A stretch of DNA of 44,857 nt from Bacillota bacterium (GTDB lineage Bacteria > Bacillota > SHA-98 > UBA4971). The notes beneath the pieces are model-generated. The model did no database searches and was not told the DNA's origin. It saw only the letters and a program-made list of their open reading frames with translations. Below, piece after piece: positions 7,804 to 15,544 of this stretch. The stretch lies in NCBI GenBank assembly GCA_012518595.1, contig JAAYRV010000138.1, positions 1 through 44,857 of the forward strand, written 5' to 3'. The position numbers and the translations under genes are program-made. Within the stretch, counting starts at the first letter, position 1. Each line of letters begins with the position of its first letter.

Positions 7804-8749
7804 CCTTCTTCACCTCTCCGAACTTCCTTGGTATGGTGTATCTCTCCACCAGAGCCGTCGCAGCGTTCATTATGAGAATCGCATAACAAACACCTTCGGG
7901 ATATCCTCCGTAAAGCCGTATCAAGGTTACAAGGATGCCGCATCCGACCCCGAAAATTATCTGACCCCTGGGCGTCACAGGACTGGTAACATAGTCCGTA
8001 GCCATGAAAAACGCGCCTAGAAGAAGGCCTCCTGACAGTATGTGAAACACCGGGTCTTGCCCGAAAAGCGCTGTTAGCACAGCGACAGTGCCTACAAAGC
8101 TAAGAGGAATTCTAAGGCTTATATGGCCTCGATAAACAAGGTACGCCGCGCCCACCAGAATGGCAAGGGCTGAAGTCTCACCGATACAGCCTGCAACCTG
8201 TCCTAAGAATAAGTTAATATAAGGCGCCTTAATCTTCATGTACTTCATGAGAACCAGAGGCGTCGCAGTGGTCAGAGCATCAAACCTCGGTATCCAAGCT
8301 GCCTCATAAATCGGCCAACGCCATCTGGTCATAAACACCGGCCATGAAGCTAAGAGAAACGCCCTGCCGATAAGTGCAGGATTGAATATGTTTTGACCTA
8401 ACCCTCCAAAAGTGAACTTGGCTATGGCTATGGAGAATATTGACCCAATAGCCCCTGCCCACAGCGGCAAATCAGGGGGAACAATAAGAGCCAGTAATAA
8501 GCCGGTAACAGCTGCGCTGTAGTCTCTCACCGTTAAGGGTTTGCCACAGAGCTTCTCCAGGGCCGCCTCTGTTATAACCGCTGACCCCACACATACTGCC
8601 ATCATAAAAAGCGCCGGCAATCCGAAAAACCATACACCTGCAAGAGATGCAGGCATGAGCGCTAAGATAACGTCACTCATTATTATCGGAGTTGAGACAG
8701 TCGTGTGTTGGTGAGGCGATGAAGATACTATGAGTCCGCTACCTTCCAT
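7796..8749 (-). CDS. rnfD: Rnf complex subunit RnfD (membrane, covalent FMN)
   Basis: Integral membrane subunit homologous to NqrB. The 317-residue protein has about eight to nine membrane helices. DALTTATPLVLMK (about residues 158-170) contains the TATPL motif that carries Thr-linked FMN in RnfD/NqrB; NIFNPALIGRAFLL and FFMATDYVTSPVTPRGQIIFG are further family blocks. It follows rnfC by 56 bases and overlaps rnfG. Substrate ion (Na or H) cannot be told from the sequence by eye. Confidence 0.97.
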   Translation of the reverse strand: MEGSGLIVSSSPHQHTTVSTPIIMSDVILALMPASLAGVWFFGLPALFMMAVCVGSAVITEAALEKLCGKPLTVRDYSAAVTGLLLALIVPPDLPLWAGAIGSIFSIAIAKFTFGGLGQNIFNPALIGRAFLLASWPVFMTRWRWPIYEAAWIPRFDALTTATPLVLMKYMKIKAPYINLFLGQVAGCIGETSALAILVGAAYLVYRGHISLRIPLSFVGTVAVLTALFGQDPVFHILSGGLLLGAFFMATDYVTSPVTPRGQIIFGVGCGILVTLIRLYGGYPEGVCYAILIMNAATALVERYTIPRKFGEVKKGA

Positions 8750-8805
8750 TTCCTAATCCCTCCGAACTCCCACTAATCAAAGCTTCCAAAATTCTCATCA
8801 AGAAT

Positions 8806-10134
8806 TCATCCTCGCCTGGCGCTCTGCTTTGCCCTGATTTCAGCTTTCGCTAACCGAATCCCCTGCACTAATCGTCGCCGTGAGGGACAGACAAAGCTGC
8901 AACACCCGCACTCTATACAATCTAGCGCGCCTAGTTTCTCACAATCATCAAACCTTCCGGCTTCCTGATAACCTGATAGCCAAAGAGGCATGAGATTCAT
9001 TGGGCACGCGTCGACACACTTTCCACATCTTATGCATGGGAGCACATCTTCCACGACAACTTCCTTCTCTGAAAGAAGCAGTACCCCTGACGTGCCTTTT
9101 GTGACGGGAATATCTGTAGTATACTGCGCTATACCCATCATAGGCCCGCCGATTATCACCTTTTTCGGAGGAATTTGGATCCCGCCGCACGCCTCAATAA
9201 GGTCATTCACCAAAGCGCCAATGGGAACCATTAGATTCTTCGGTTCTTTTATGCAGCTTCCGGTTACGGTAACAACTCGCCTTACAAGTGGCATGCCGTC
9301 AATAACCGCCTCTTTAACCGCAACAGCGGTACCTACGTTATTTACTACTACACCGACGTCCACCGGTAGACCGCCAGAGGGCACTTCCCTCCCTAAAATT
9401 GCGAAGATCAGCTGTTTCTCCGCACCTTGCGGGTACTTGACTCCAAGAGGCGCAATTTCAATTCCCGGATCTCCCTTTGCAGCTTCTCTCAAGGCAGAGA
9501 TTGCGTCAGGTTTATTGTTCTCAATCCCTATTACCGCCCGTTCCACTCCTATAGCTTTCATAAGCAATCCGGCCCCGGTCACAACGTCAAAAGGACGCTC
9601 TACCATAAGCCTATGGTCAGCGGAAAGATAAGGCTCGCACTCTGCCCCATTGAGCAACAGGGTGTCAAAGGTCTTGCCCGCAGGCGGGGTAAGCTTAAAA
9701 TACGTGGGAAACGCCGCTCCTCCGAGTCCTACTATGCCGGCTTCTCGAATTATGCCGATGAGCTCCTTCTCACCTAGCTCATCAACACTCGTCCGCATCT
9801 TGATGCTCTCATCCGGAGTGCCCTGCCCGTCAGACTCAATCACGATAGAAAGCCCGTCTACACCGCTTGACTGAGGGTGTTTCGCTATAGCTTTGACCTT
9901 TCCTGACACACTGGCATGAACCGGAGCAGTAAGAGCCGCTTTGCTATCCCCTATCTTCTGCCCGACCCTTACATCATCGCCCACCTTCACTAAAGGCTCA
10001 CACGGAGCGCCGGTATGCTGATGAAGAGGGATCACAACCTTCCCGGGAGAAGGCATAGACGTGATTGGTTTCCGAAACGTCGCATCTTTGTTGTAGCGGG
10101 GATGGACTCCTCCTTTGAAAGTCCTAAGTGCCAT
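8806..10134 (-). CDS. rnfC: Rnf complex subunit RnfC (NADH-binding)
   Basis: Peripheral cytoplasmic subunit where NAD is reduced; related to the NuoF/NqrF-like flavoprotein fold. The 442-residue protein begins MALRTFKGGVHPRYNKD; GLGGAAFPTYFKL and LLNGAECEPYLSADHRLM form the FMN/NADH-site region, followed by a SLBB-like segment. Two [4Fe-4S] motifs lie near the C-terminus: CIRCGKCVDACP and CIECGCCSFVCP. ATG 10134 has GGGAG 11 bases upstream, and an in-frame TTG-type start nine codons earlier is not needed. It is the first gene of the rnf operon, preceded by a 319-base non-coding stretch. Confidence 0.97.
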   Translation of the reverse strand: MALRTFKGGVHPRYNKDATFRKPITSMPSPGKVVIPLHQHTGAPCEPLVKVGDDVRVGQKIGDSKAALTAPVHASVSGKVKAIAKHPQSSGVDGLSIVIESDGQGTPDESIKMRTSVDELGEKELIGIIREAGIVGLGGAAFPTYFKLTPPAGKTFDTLLLNGAECEPYLSADHRLMVERPFDVVTGAGLLMKAIGVERAVIGIENNKPDAISALREAAKGDPGIEIAPLGVKYPQGAEKQLIFAILGREVPSGGLPVDVGVVVNNVGTAVAVKEAVIDGMPLVRRVVTVTGSCIKEPKNLMVPIGALVNDLIEACGGIQIPPKKVIIGGPMMGIAQYTTDIPVTKGTSGVLLLSEKEVVVEDVLPCIRCGKCVDACPMNLMPLWLSGYQEAGRFDDCEKLGALDCIECGCCSFVCPSRRRLVQGIRLAKAEIRAKQSARRG

Positions 10135-10453
10135 GTTTTCAAATACTCCCCCTTCCGACAATTTCCCAATGTCCTATTCTAACAAAATACCTCAAGAAAC
10201 GCGAGTAGGCGCAAAGCGCCATGATTCCCTCGTGTAATTCCTCTTAATAACCCCTATAAGATAATACCATAATTAATCACGACATGCAGAATATAAACCC
10301 GCATTAACCCGGAAACATTGCCCAAACGCAAGCGGGGGCGCAAGGTTCTTGTGCCCCCGATGTTGCTCTGTCATATCAATTCTATCTTAGATGCGGTCTT
10401 AAGACCTCAAACCGGCAGAACAGAAACCGGCCAAATCCCAAAGCAAGCCTTCG
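10135..10453 (-). promoter_or_regulatory. Non-coding region between fhs and rnfC, presumed rnf leader
   Basis: This 319-base stretch holds no supported gene. Seen in it are the rnfC ribosome site (AAGGGGGAG), a small perfect hairpin (GGCGC, loop AAA, GCGCC) at 10208-10220, an AT-rich segment around 10240-10290 suited to a promoter, and the large hairpin at 10333-10359 listed separately. A TTAGAATA element at about 10173-10180 resembles a -10 box, but no matching -35 hexamer was found. I saw no convincing Rex operator here. Promoter assignment is inference from operon layout. Confidence 0.4.
10333..10359 (-). terminator. Strong hairpin downstream of fhs, possible terminator
   Basis: CGGGGGCGCAAG and CTTGTGCCCCCG form a 12-base stem (one G-T wobble) with a 3-base loop. 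It lies about 95 bases after the fhs stop codon. It lacks a clear U-tract on the minus strand (TTGCGTTTGGG follows), so it could act as a transcript-stabilising or attenuating structure rather than an intrinsic terminator. Confidence 0.45.
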
Positions 10454-12151
10454 CTAGAATAGGCCGACAATATTCCCCTTATCGTCAATGTCGACAGTCT
10501 CTGCAGCAGGATGCTTAGGAAGACCTGGCATAGTCATCATTTGCCCACAAAGAGGAACGATGAACCCTGCCCCTGCAGATACTCGCACCTCACGGACGTT
10601 AAGCTCCCAATCAGTGGGCGCTCCTCTTAATGCAGGATCATCACTCAACGACAGCTGCGTCTTTGCTGTGCAAATCGGCAAGCCGCCCAGTCCCTGATTC
10701 TCAATGTTTCTGATATCGCGCTCTGCAGAACCTGAGTAGATAACTCCCTTGGCGCCGTAGATCTCCTTGGCCAACTTCTCAATCTTTTCCTTCACCGGAA
10801 TATCAAGGGGATAAAGGAATCTGAAGTTAGGCTTCTCATTCTCCAGAGAATCCAGGACTTCCTCTGCCAACTCGATGCCGCCTTCACCGCCTCTGCCTAC
10901 CACTTCTGAAATGGCAGCGCGAACCCCTAGATCATCACAATGCTTCTTCAAGAATTCCAGCTCTTCCACATCATCAGTGGGGAATCTGTTGATAGCCACA
11001 ACAACCGGAAGGCCGAACTTGTCTCTTATGTTTTCAATGTGTTTATCCAAGTTCTCGCAGCCCTTCTCCAGCAAGGCCAGGTTCGTCTCAGCAAGTTTAT
11101 CCCTTATGGCTCCGCCATGGTGGTTAAGAGCACGTGCAGACGCTACGATCACAACTACATCAGGTCTTACATCTGTTGCACGACAGATTATGTCGAAGAA
11201 CTTCTCAGCCCCTAGGTCAGCTGCGAATCCGCCTTCTGTGATGGCATAATCAGCCAGCCTGAGAGCTGTCTCAGTAGCTACTATACTGTTGTTACCATAT
11301 GCGATATTCGCGAAAGGCCCGCAGTGTACGAAAGCAGGCTGCCCCTCGAGAGTCTGCACCAAGTTAGGCTTTATCGCTTCTTTCATAATCACTGCCATTG
11401 CGCCGACTGCCCCTAAATCAGCAGCGGTGACAGGCTTTCTATCATATGTGTATCCCACGATAAGCTTGGCGAAACGGTCTTTTAGAGCGCTTATCGAAGG
11501 TGACAGTCCAAAACAGGCCATGATCTCTGATGCAACCGTAATGTCAAACCCACTCTCCATAGGAGTGCCGTTGGCTCTCCCTCCAAGGCCGACTACCACA
11601 TTACGGAGCTGTCTGTCACTGATATCCATAACACGGCGCCATGCCACCCGTCTGGGATCGATACCCAGATCATTCCCTTGATGGATATGGTTTTCAACCA
11701 TGGCTGCAAGGAGGTTATGAGCCGCGCCTACTGCGTGGATGTCCCCGGTGAAATGGAGGTTTATGTCCTCCATGGGAAGGACTTGTGAGTACCCTCCTCC
11801 TGCAGCTCCACCCTTGATGCCGAACGTGGGACCAAGTGACGGCTCTCTCAGAGCAACCATGACGCTCTTATTCATTTTCCCCAGAGCCTGAGCAAGCCCA
11901 ACAGCAGTACAGGTCTTACCTTCACCGGCAGGCGTAGCGGTTATCGCAGTAGTGTAAATGAGTTTCCCGTAAGGACGGTCTTTCAATCTTTCAATAGTCT
12001 CCAAACTAACCTTCGCCATATGCTTACCGTAGAATTCAAGATCATCCTCAGTAAGTCCTATGCTCTTTGCGATTTCCACGATCGGCTTGAGCTTTGCGCT
12101 CTGTGCAATCTCAATGTCAGGAGGAATTCTACCGTAAGTCCCTTTTGACAT
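10454..12151 (-). CDS. fhs: Formate-tetrahydrofolate ligase
   Basis: ATP-dependent formation of 10-formyl-tetrahydrofolate from formate; first folate-linked step of the methyl branch of the Wood-Ljungdahl pathway, also used in purine synthesis and glycine/purine fermentation. The length of 565 residues is typical. The phosphate loop TPAGEGKT lies at about residues 73-80, followed by LREPSLGPTFGIKGGAAGGGYSQV (given here as key residues within about 100-125: EPSLGP, GIKGGAAGGG) and NLHFTGDIHAVGAAHNLL. It starts 2 bases after nfnB, so it is cotranscribed with the transhydrogenase. No other Wood-Ljungdahl gene is in the window, so acetogenesis is possible but not shown. Confidence 0.98.
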   Translation of the reverse strand: MSKGTYGRIPPDIEIAQSAKLKPIVEIAKSIGLTEDDLEFYGKHMAKVSLETIERLKDRPYGKLIYTTAITATPAGEGKTCTAVGLAQALGKMNKSVMVALREPSLGPTFGIKGGAAGGGYSQVLPMEDINLHFTGDIHAVGAAHNLLAAMVENHIHQGNDLGIDPRRVAWRRVMDISDRQLRNVVVGLGGRANGTPMESGFDITVASEIMACFGLSPSISALKDRFAKLIVGYTYDRKPVTAADLGAVGAMAVIMKEAIKPNLVQTLEGQPAFVHCGPFANIAYGNNSIVATETALRLADYAITEGGFAADLGAEKFFDIICRATDVRPDVVVIVASARALNHHGGAIRDKLAETNLALLEKGCENLDKHIENIRDKFGLPVVVAINRFPTDDVEELEFLKKHCDDLGVRAAISEVVGRGGEGGIELAEEVLDSLENEKPNFRFLYPLDIPVKEKIEKLAKEIYGAKGVIYSGSAERDIRNIENQGLGGLPICTAKTQLSLSDDPALRGAPTDWELNVREVRVSAGAGFIVPLCGQMMTMPGLPKHPAAETVDIDDKGNIVGLF

Positions 12152-12153
12152 AT

Positions 12154-13575
12154 TTACATACCCCTTCCGTTTTTTGTGCGAATATATTCATCAATTCCAT
12201 GGGCAGCGCGCTTGCCTGCGCCCATTGCTGCAATCACAGTGGCGGATCCGGTGACAATGTCACCGCCTGCAAATATCCCAGGTATGTTCGTCTCGCCTGT
12301 CTCCTCATCTGCAATAACATTCCCACGTCGTCCCAGAGCAAGCCCGGAAACTGTCCTAATCAGGAGGGGGTTGGGATTAGTGCCAACAGCAGAGATTACA
12401 GTGTCAACGTCCAGGATAAATTCTGAACCGGAAACCGGAATCGGCCTCCTCCTCCCGCTGTCGTCAGGTTCGCCCAACTCCATTCGGATGCACTCCATCC
12501 CCTTTACCCAGCCTTTATCATCCTCAAGAATACGCACTGGGTTTGTAAGGAGCATGAATTCAATTCCTTCCTCCTCAGCGTTTTCAACTTCTTCCAGTCT
12601 TGCAGGCATTTCAGTTCTTGAACGCCTGTATACAACAGAGACTCTCTCTGCGCCAAGTCGGAGCGCGGTTCTGGCAGAATCCATGGCGACGTTACCGCCA
12701 CCGACAACTACGACGCGCCTGCCAACCCAAATCGGAGTATCGTATTCCGGAAATCGATAGGCCTTCATCAGGTTCGCTCTGGTCAAGAATTCATTTGCAG
12801 AGTAGACGCCATTCAAATTCTCACCGGGTACCCCCAGAAAATAGGGCAGGCCTGCGCCTGTCCCCAGGAACATAGCGTCAAAGCCTTGTTCAAAAAGTTC
12901 ATCTACTGTAACTGTCGTACCTACAAGCACGTTCAGGCGTATTTCTACGCCTTGACTTCTAATATATTCCACCTCCTCATCAACAATAGCTTTAGGAAGA
13001 CGAAACTCTGGGATACCATATCGAAGCACGCCACCTGTGGCATGCAAGGACTCAAAGAGAACAACTTTGTAGCCGAGCTTGGTCAGCTCTGCTGCACACG
13101 TCAAACCTGCAGGGCCTGAACCGATGACTGCGACCTTACCTAAGGATAAGTCAGAAGGCGCGGCTTCGGTCAGAGACTCCCCGTGAGCCCTTTCGTAATC
13201 TGATGAAAAGCGCTCAAGAGCTCCTATAGCTACAGGGTCACCCTTCTTGCCCAGAGTGCATACTGCCTCACACTGGCTTTCCTGGGGGCACACACGGCCA
13301 CACATAGCAGGTAGACTGTTCTTTTCCTTAATCTTTTTTGCTGCTCCTAAAAAATCGCCTTCTGCGATAAGCTCAATAAACTCAGGGATATCCACGCCTA
13401 CAGGACACCCGGAGACACAAGGTTTCTTGGGGCATCCGATGCAACGAGTAGCTTCAGCCACTGCAAGCTCGGGAGTGTAGCCTAAGGCTACCTCTTCAAA
13501 GTTACTAATGCGCATATCCGGTGCCTGTTTAGGCATTTCGTGTCTTTGCTTTCTTACTTTTGATGACATTTGCAT
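12154..13575 (-). CDS. nfnB: NfnB-type NADP-binding subunit of electron-bifurcating transhydrogenase (GltA-like)
   Basis: Large subunit of NADH-dependent reduced ferredoxin:NADP oxidoreductase, related to the small subunit of glutamate synthase (often annotated gltA). Residues 38-110 carry the two-cluster Fe-S domain: CIGCPKKPCVSGCPVGVDIP and CGRVCPQESQCEAVC. Two Rossmann nucleotide folds follow: VAVIGSGPAGLTCAAEL for FAD and VVVVGGGNVAMDSARTALRLG for NADPH. The protein is 473 residues. It overlaps the 3' end of nfnA by 22 bases. Because the nfnA-type partner is adjacent, Nfn is a better call than glutamate synthase. Confidence 0.94.
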   Translation of the reverse strand: MQMSSKVRKQRHEMPKQAPDMRISNFEEVALGYTPELAVAEATRCIGCPKKPCVSGCPVGVDIPEFIELIAEGDFLGAAKKIKEKNSLPAMCGRVCPQESQCEAVCTLGKKGDPVAIGALERFSSDYERAHGESLTEAAPSDLSLGKVAVIGSGPAGLTCAAELTKLGYKVVLFESLHATGGVLRYGIPEFRLPKAIVDEEVEYIRSQGVEIRLNVLVGTTVTVDELFEQGFDAMFLGTGAGLPYFLGVPGENLNGVYSANEFLTRANLMKAYRFPEYDTPIWVGRRVVVVGGGNVAMDSARTALRLGAERVSVVYRRSRTEMPARLEEVENAEEEGIEFMLLTNPVRILEDDKGWVKGMECIRMELGEPDDSGRRRPIPVSGSEFILDVDTVISAVGTNPNPLLIRTVSGLALGRRGNVIADEETGETNIPGIFAGGDIVTGSATVIAAMGAGKRAAHGIDEYIRTKNGRGM

Positions 13576-14405
13576 CCCCCCGCGCCGGCCAAATAGTGCT
13601 CCATGGCAAGCTTCTCCTCTGCCAGAAAACGCTTTTGTCTTGCTATTAGCTCATCATAATCTACCTTATGACCGTCAAATGCGGGACCCTCAACGCAAGA
13701 AAACTTAGTCTCGCCGTCGACTGTCACACGACATGAACCACACATCCCTGTGCCGTCCACCATGATTGCATTCAAGCTGACAACGGTTTTTACTCCGAAT
13801 TTTCCAGTGACTCTTGAAGCCTCTCGCATCATTGGAAGAGGCCCTATGACTATTACCTCATCAGGACGAAGCCCTTTCTCCAGCAAATCATTGAGGACTT
13901 CAGTGACGAAACCCTTATGCCCGAAGCTTCCGTCATCTGTGCTGTAGTAGACTTCATCGCTGACTTTCTCCATCCTGTCCTTGAATATCAGCATATCTTT
14001 CGTCTGCGCGCCGATAAGAGATATAACCCTGGTTCCAAGCTGATGGTAAGCTTTTGCCTCAGGATATATGGGAGCAACCCCTACTCCTCCCGCTACACAG
14101 ACGACACAATCCAGCTTCTCAATATCTCTGGGAGTTCCGAGAGGGCCTACTATATCCTGGATGAAATCACCTTCACACAATGCTCCCAACTCTTTTGTGC
14201 TTTTCCCAACCTCCTGAAATACCATGGTCAGAAGTCCGGTTTTACGATCGCTGTCTGCTATTGTGAGGGGAATCCGCTCTCCTTTTTCATGCATCCTCAG
14301 CACAATAAACTGTCCCGGACATGCATGACGGCAGATTTCAGGGGCGTCAACTTCCATCAGTTTGATTTTAGGCGCCAGAATTTCTTTCTTGAGAATCTTA
14401 TACAT
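13554..14405 (-). CDS. nfnA: NfnA-type FAD/NAD-binding subunit of electron-bifurcating transhydrogenase
   Basis: Small subunit of Nfn, in the ferredoxin-NADP reductase superfamily and close to sulfide dehydrogenase and dihydroorotate dehydrogenase electron-transfer subunits. The 283-residue protein has the FAD-binding RIPLTIADSD segment, the NAD-binding CVAGGVGVAPIYPEAKAY loop at about residues 103-120, and a [2Fe-2S] site DGTGMCGSCRV followed by KFSCVEGPAFDGH. It ends with an HYLAGAGGCKCHQK tail. ATG 14405 has TAGGAGG 7 bases upstream. It follows rex by 135 bases. Confidence 0.94.
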   Translation of the reverse strand: MYKILKKEILAPKIKLMEVDAPEICRHACPGQFIVLRMHEKGERIPLTIADSDRKTGLLTMVFQEVGKSTKELGALCEGDFIQDIVGPLGTPRDIEKLDCVVCVAGGVGVAPIYPEAKAYHQLGTRVISLIGAQTKDMLIFKDRMEKVSDEVYYSTDDGSFGHKGFVTEVLNDLLEKGLRPDEVIVIGPLPMMREASRVTGKFGVKTVVSLNAIMVDGTGMCGSCRVTVDGETKFSCVEGPAFDGHKVDYDELIARQKRFLAEEKLAMEHYLAGAGGCKCHQK

Positions 14406-14540
14406 TTTTTTCCTCCTAGCCCACGGCCTGACATGGCCGGTGTCTCGAAATACGACAAATCCATCTAAATGTAATTGTTAGTACGCCTAAAATAATCATG
14501 ATATATATTCGATGCGACTTCAATTAATCCTCTTATTTCT
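14406..14540 (-). promoter_or_regulatory. rex-nfnA intergenic region, possible weak promoter
   Basis: A 135-base AT-rich gap. TTGAAG, 17 bases, CATGAT gives a weak sigma-A-like pair on the minus strand. A Rex-like half-site (CTAACAA on the minus strand, within 14475-14492) is present, but its other arm is poor. A small imperfect hairpin built on GGCC...GGCC lies at about 14431-14452, just before the nfnA ribosome site. No call is firm. Confidence 0.3.
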
Positions 14541-15176
14541 CTACAGGTAGTAAGCCAGGTGCATCAGGTCTATACTGAGGTCTGTATTATGAACCCTGAT
14601 TTCTTTAGGCGCCTTTAGATGTATCGGTGCAAAGTTAAGAACCGCCTCGATTCCTGCGGCAGCACACTTATCCATTACGGCTTGCGCCTCCTCAGCAGGA
14701 ACTGCAATAACAACCATTCTGAACCCAAGCTCCAGGGCCTTGGCGTGAAAGGTATCTATGAGATCTATCGGCACTCCGTTGATGAGTTCTCCCAATACTT
14801 CCGGATCAGAATCGAATAAGGCTACCAACTTGAGATGGAAGTCTTTTTCCGTAGCATACTTTTGAGTAATATACCTGGCAATTGCATGGCCCAGGTTTCC
14901 TACGCCTATGATTCCTACCTTTATCTCTTTGTCCAGATTGAGAATACGTTTGAGTTCATCCCGCAGGACCGCAATTTCATATCCAAGTCCCTGCTTACCG
15001 AAGGAACCGATAATACTCAGATCCTTTCTGACCTGAGCGGGACTGACACCTGACTTTTCACCCAGTTTAAAGGAGGAAATCACATTCCCATAAAAGTCCT
15101 CAGAAAGGTTCTCAAGAACTCGAAGATATATAGGTAGGCGCCGAATAACCACATCCGGAATACTCTGTTTTCCCAC
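14541..15176 (-). CDS. rex: Redox-sensing transcriptional repressor Rex
   Basis: Homodimeric repressor that binds DNA when the NADH/NAD ratio is low and is released by NADH; in clostridia it controls hydrogenase, fermentation and other reoxidation genes. The 211-residue protein has the N-terminal winged helix with VSPAQVRKDLSIIGSFGKQG (the recognition region) at about residues 43-62, the Rossmann loop VGIIGVGNLGHAIA at about 87-100, and the C-terminal domain-swapping helix (DLSIDLMHLAYYL). GTG 15176 is chosen, with AAGGAGGAGG just upstream. It is flanked by nfnAB-fhs downstream and hydA upstream, both plausible targets; a good operator is at 19992-20009. Confidence 0.97.
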   Translation of the reverse strand: MGKQSIPDVVIRRLPIYLRVLENLSEDFYGNVISSFKLGEKSGVSPAQVRKDLSIIGSFGKQGLGYEIAVLRDELKRILNLDKEIKVGIIGVGNLGHAIARYITQKYATEKDFHLKLVALFDSDPEVLGELINGVPIDLIDTFHAKALELGFRMVVIAVPAEEAQAVMDKCAAAGIEAVLNFAPIHLKAPKEIRVHNTDLSIDLMHLAYYL

Positions 15177-15333
15177 CGTCCTCCTCCTTAGTATATGAAT
15201 CCTAAAGCACCAATCCTGTGAGATGCAAGTAGTTTTCGCATTTTGGGGCTAAGCGGCGTCAAAGCGCCGCTCAGTCCCTGGCCTGATTTGTCTGCCCGCT
15301 GCAGGCAAAACCAGCGCTGCCCTGATCCTGCAT
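15177..15333 (-). other. rex leader region with a large hairpin
   Basis: Non-coding. GGGACTGAGCGGCG and CGCCGCTTAGCCCC (minus strand) form a 14-base stem with one mismatch and one wobble around a 6-base loop at about 15246-15279. It is followed on the minus strand by AAAATG, not a U-tract, so it is not a standard terminator. No gene is seen. Whether rex has its own promoter here is unresolved; a TATACT close to the ribosome site lacks a good -35. Confidence 0.4.
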
Positions 15334-15544
15334 CTAAGTATGAGTTCATTAGTTTTCGCTCGTTGTCCGAGGTCTTAGGTTGCCGGTGATTGCAACGAGG
15401 GGTGTCAAAATTCGGCTACTAGCCTACGGGCCGGATTTTGTCAAGGCGACCCGCTTGGGGAGCCGTCCCCGAGTGCAACACCGGCAACCCAGCACAGTAC
15501 ATGCACTTTTTAGAACTGGCGATCACTTATGGCGATCTACTTAG
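15334..15544. repeat. Intergenic repeat, copy A (long form, 211 bp)
   Basis: Longest of three related copies. Its ends are the inverted repeat CTAAGTA (15334-15340) and TACTTAG (15538-15544). The left block (TATGAGTTCATTAGTTTTCG onward, through CCGAGGTC) is shared with copy C, and the right block (GGCGATCACTTATGGCGATC) with copies B and C. The middle, unique to this copy, is a nested palindrome: GGTTGCCGGTG and CACCGGCAACC enclose CAAAATTCGGC/GCCGGATTTTG and GGGGA/TCCCC arms. The right end overlaps the hydA stop codon (GACTAA). No open reading frame for a transposase is present, so it is non-autonomous or a structured regulatory element. Confidence 0.8.

Noticed and set aside
10160-10185. Rex-like TTTTGTTAGAATAG sequence upstream of rnfC
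   Set aside because: A single half-site without a second arm at the expected spacing.
14475-14492. Rex operator between rex and nfnA
   Set aside because: Only one arm (CTAACAA on the minus strand) fits; the other arm matches at about three of seven positions.
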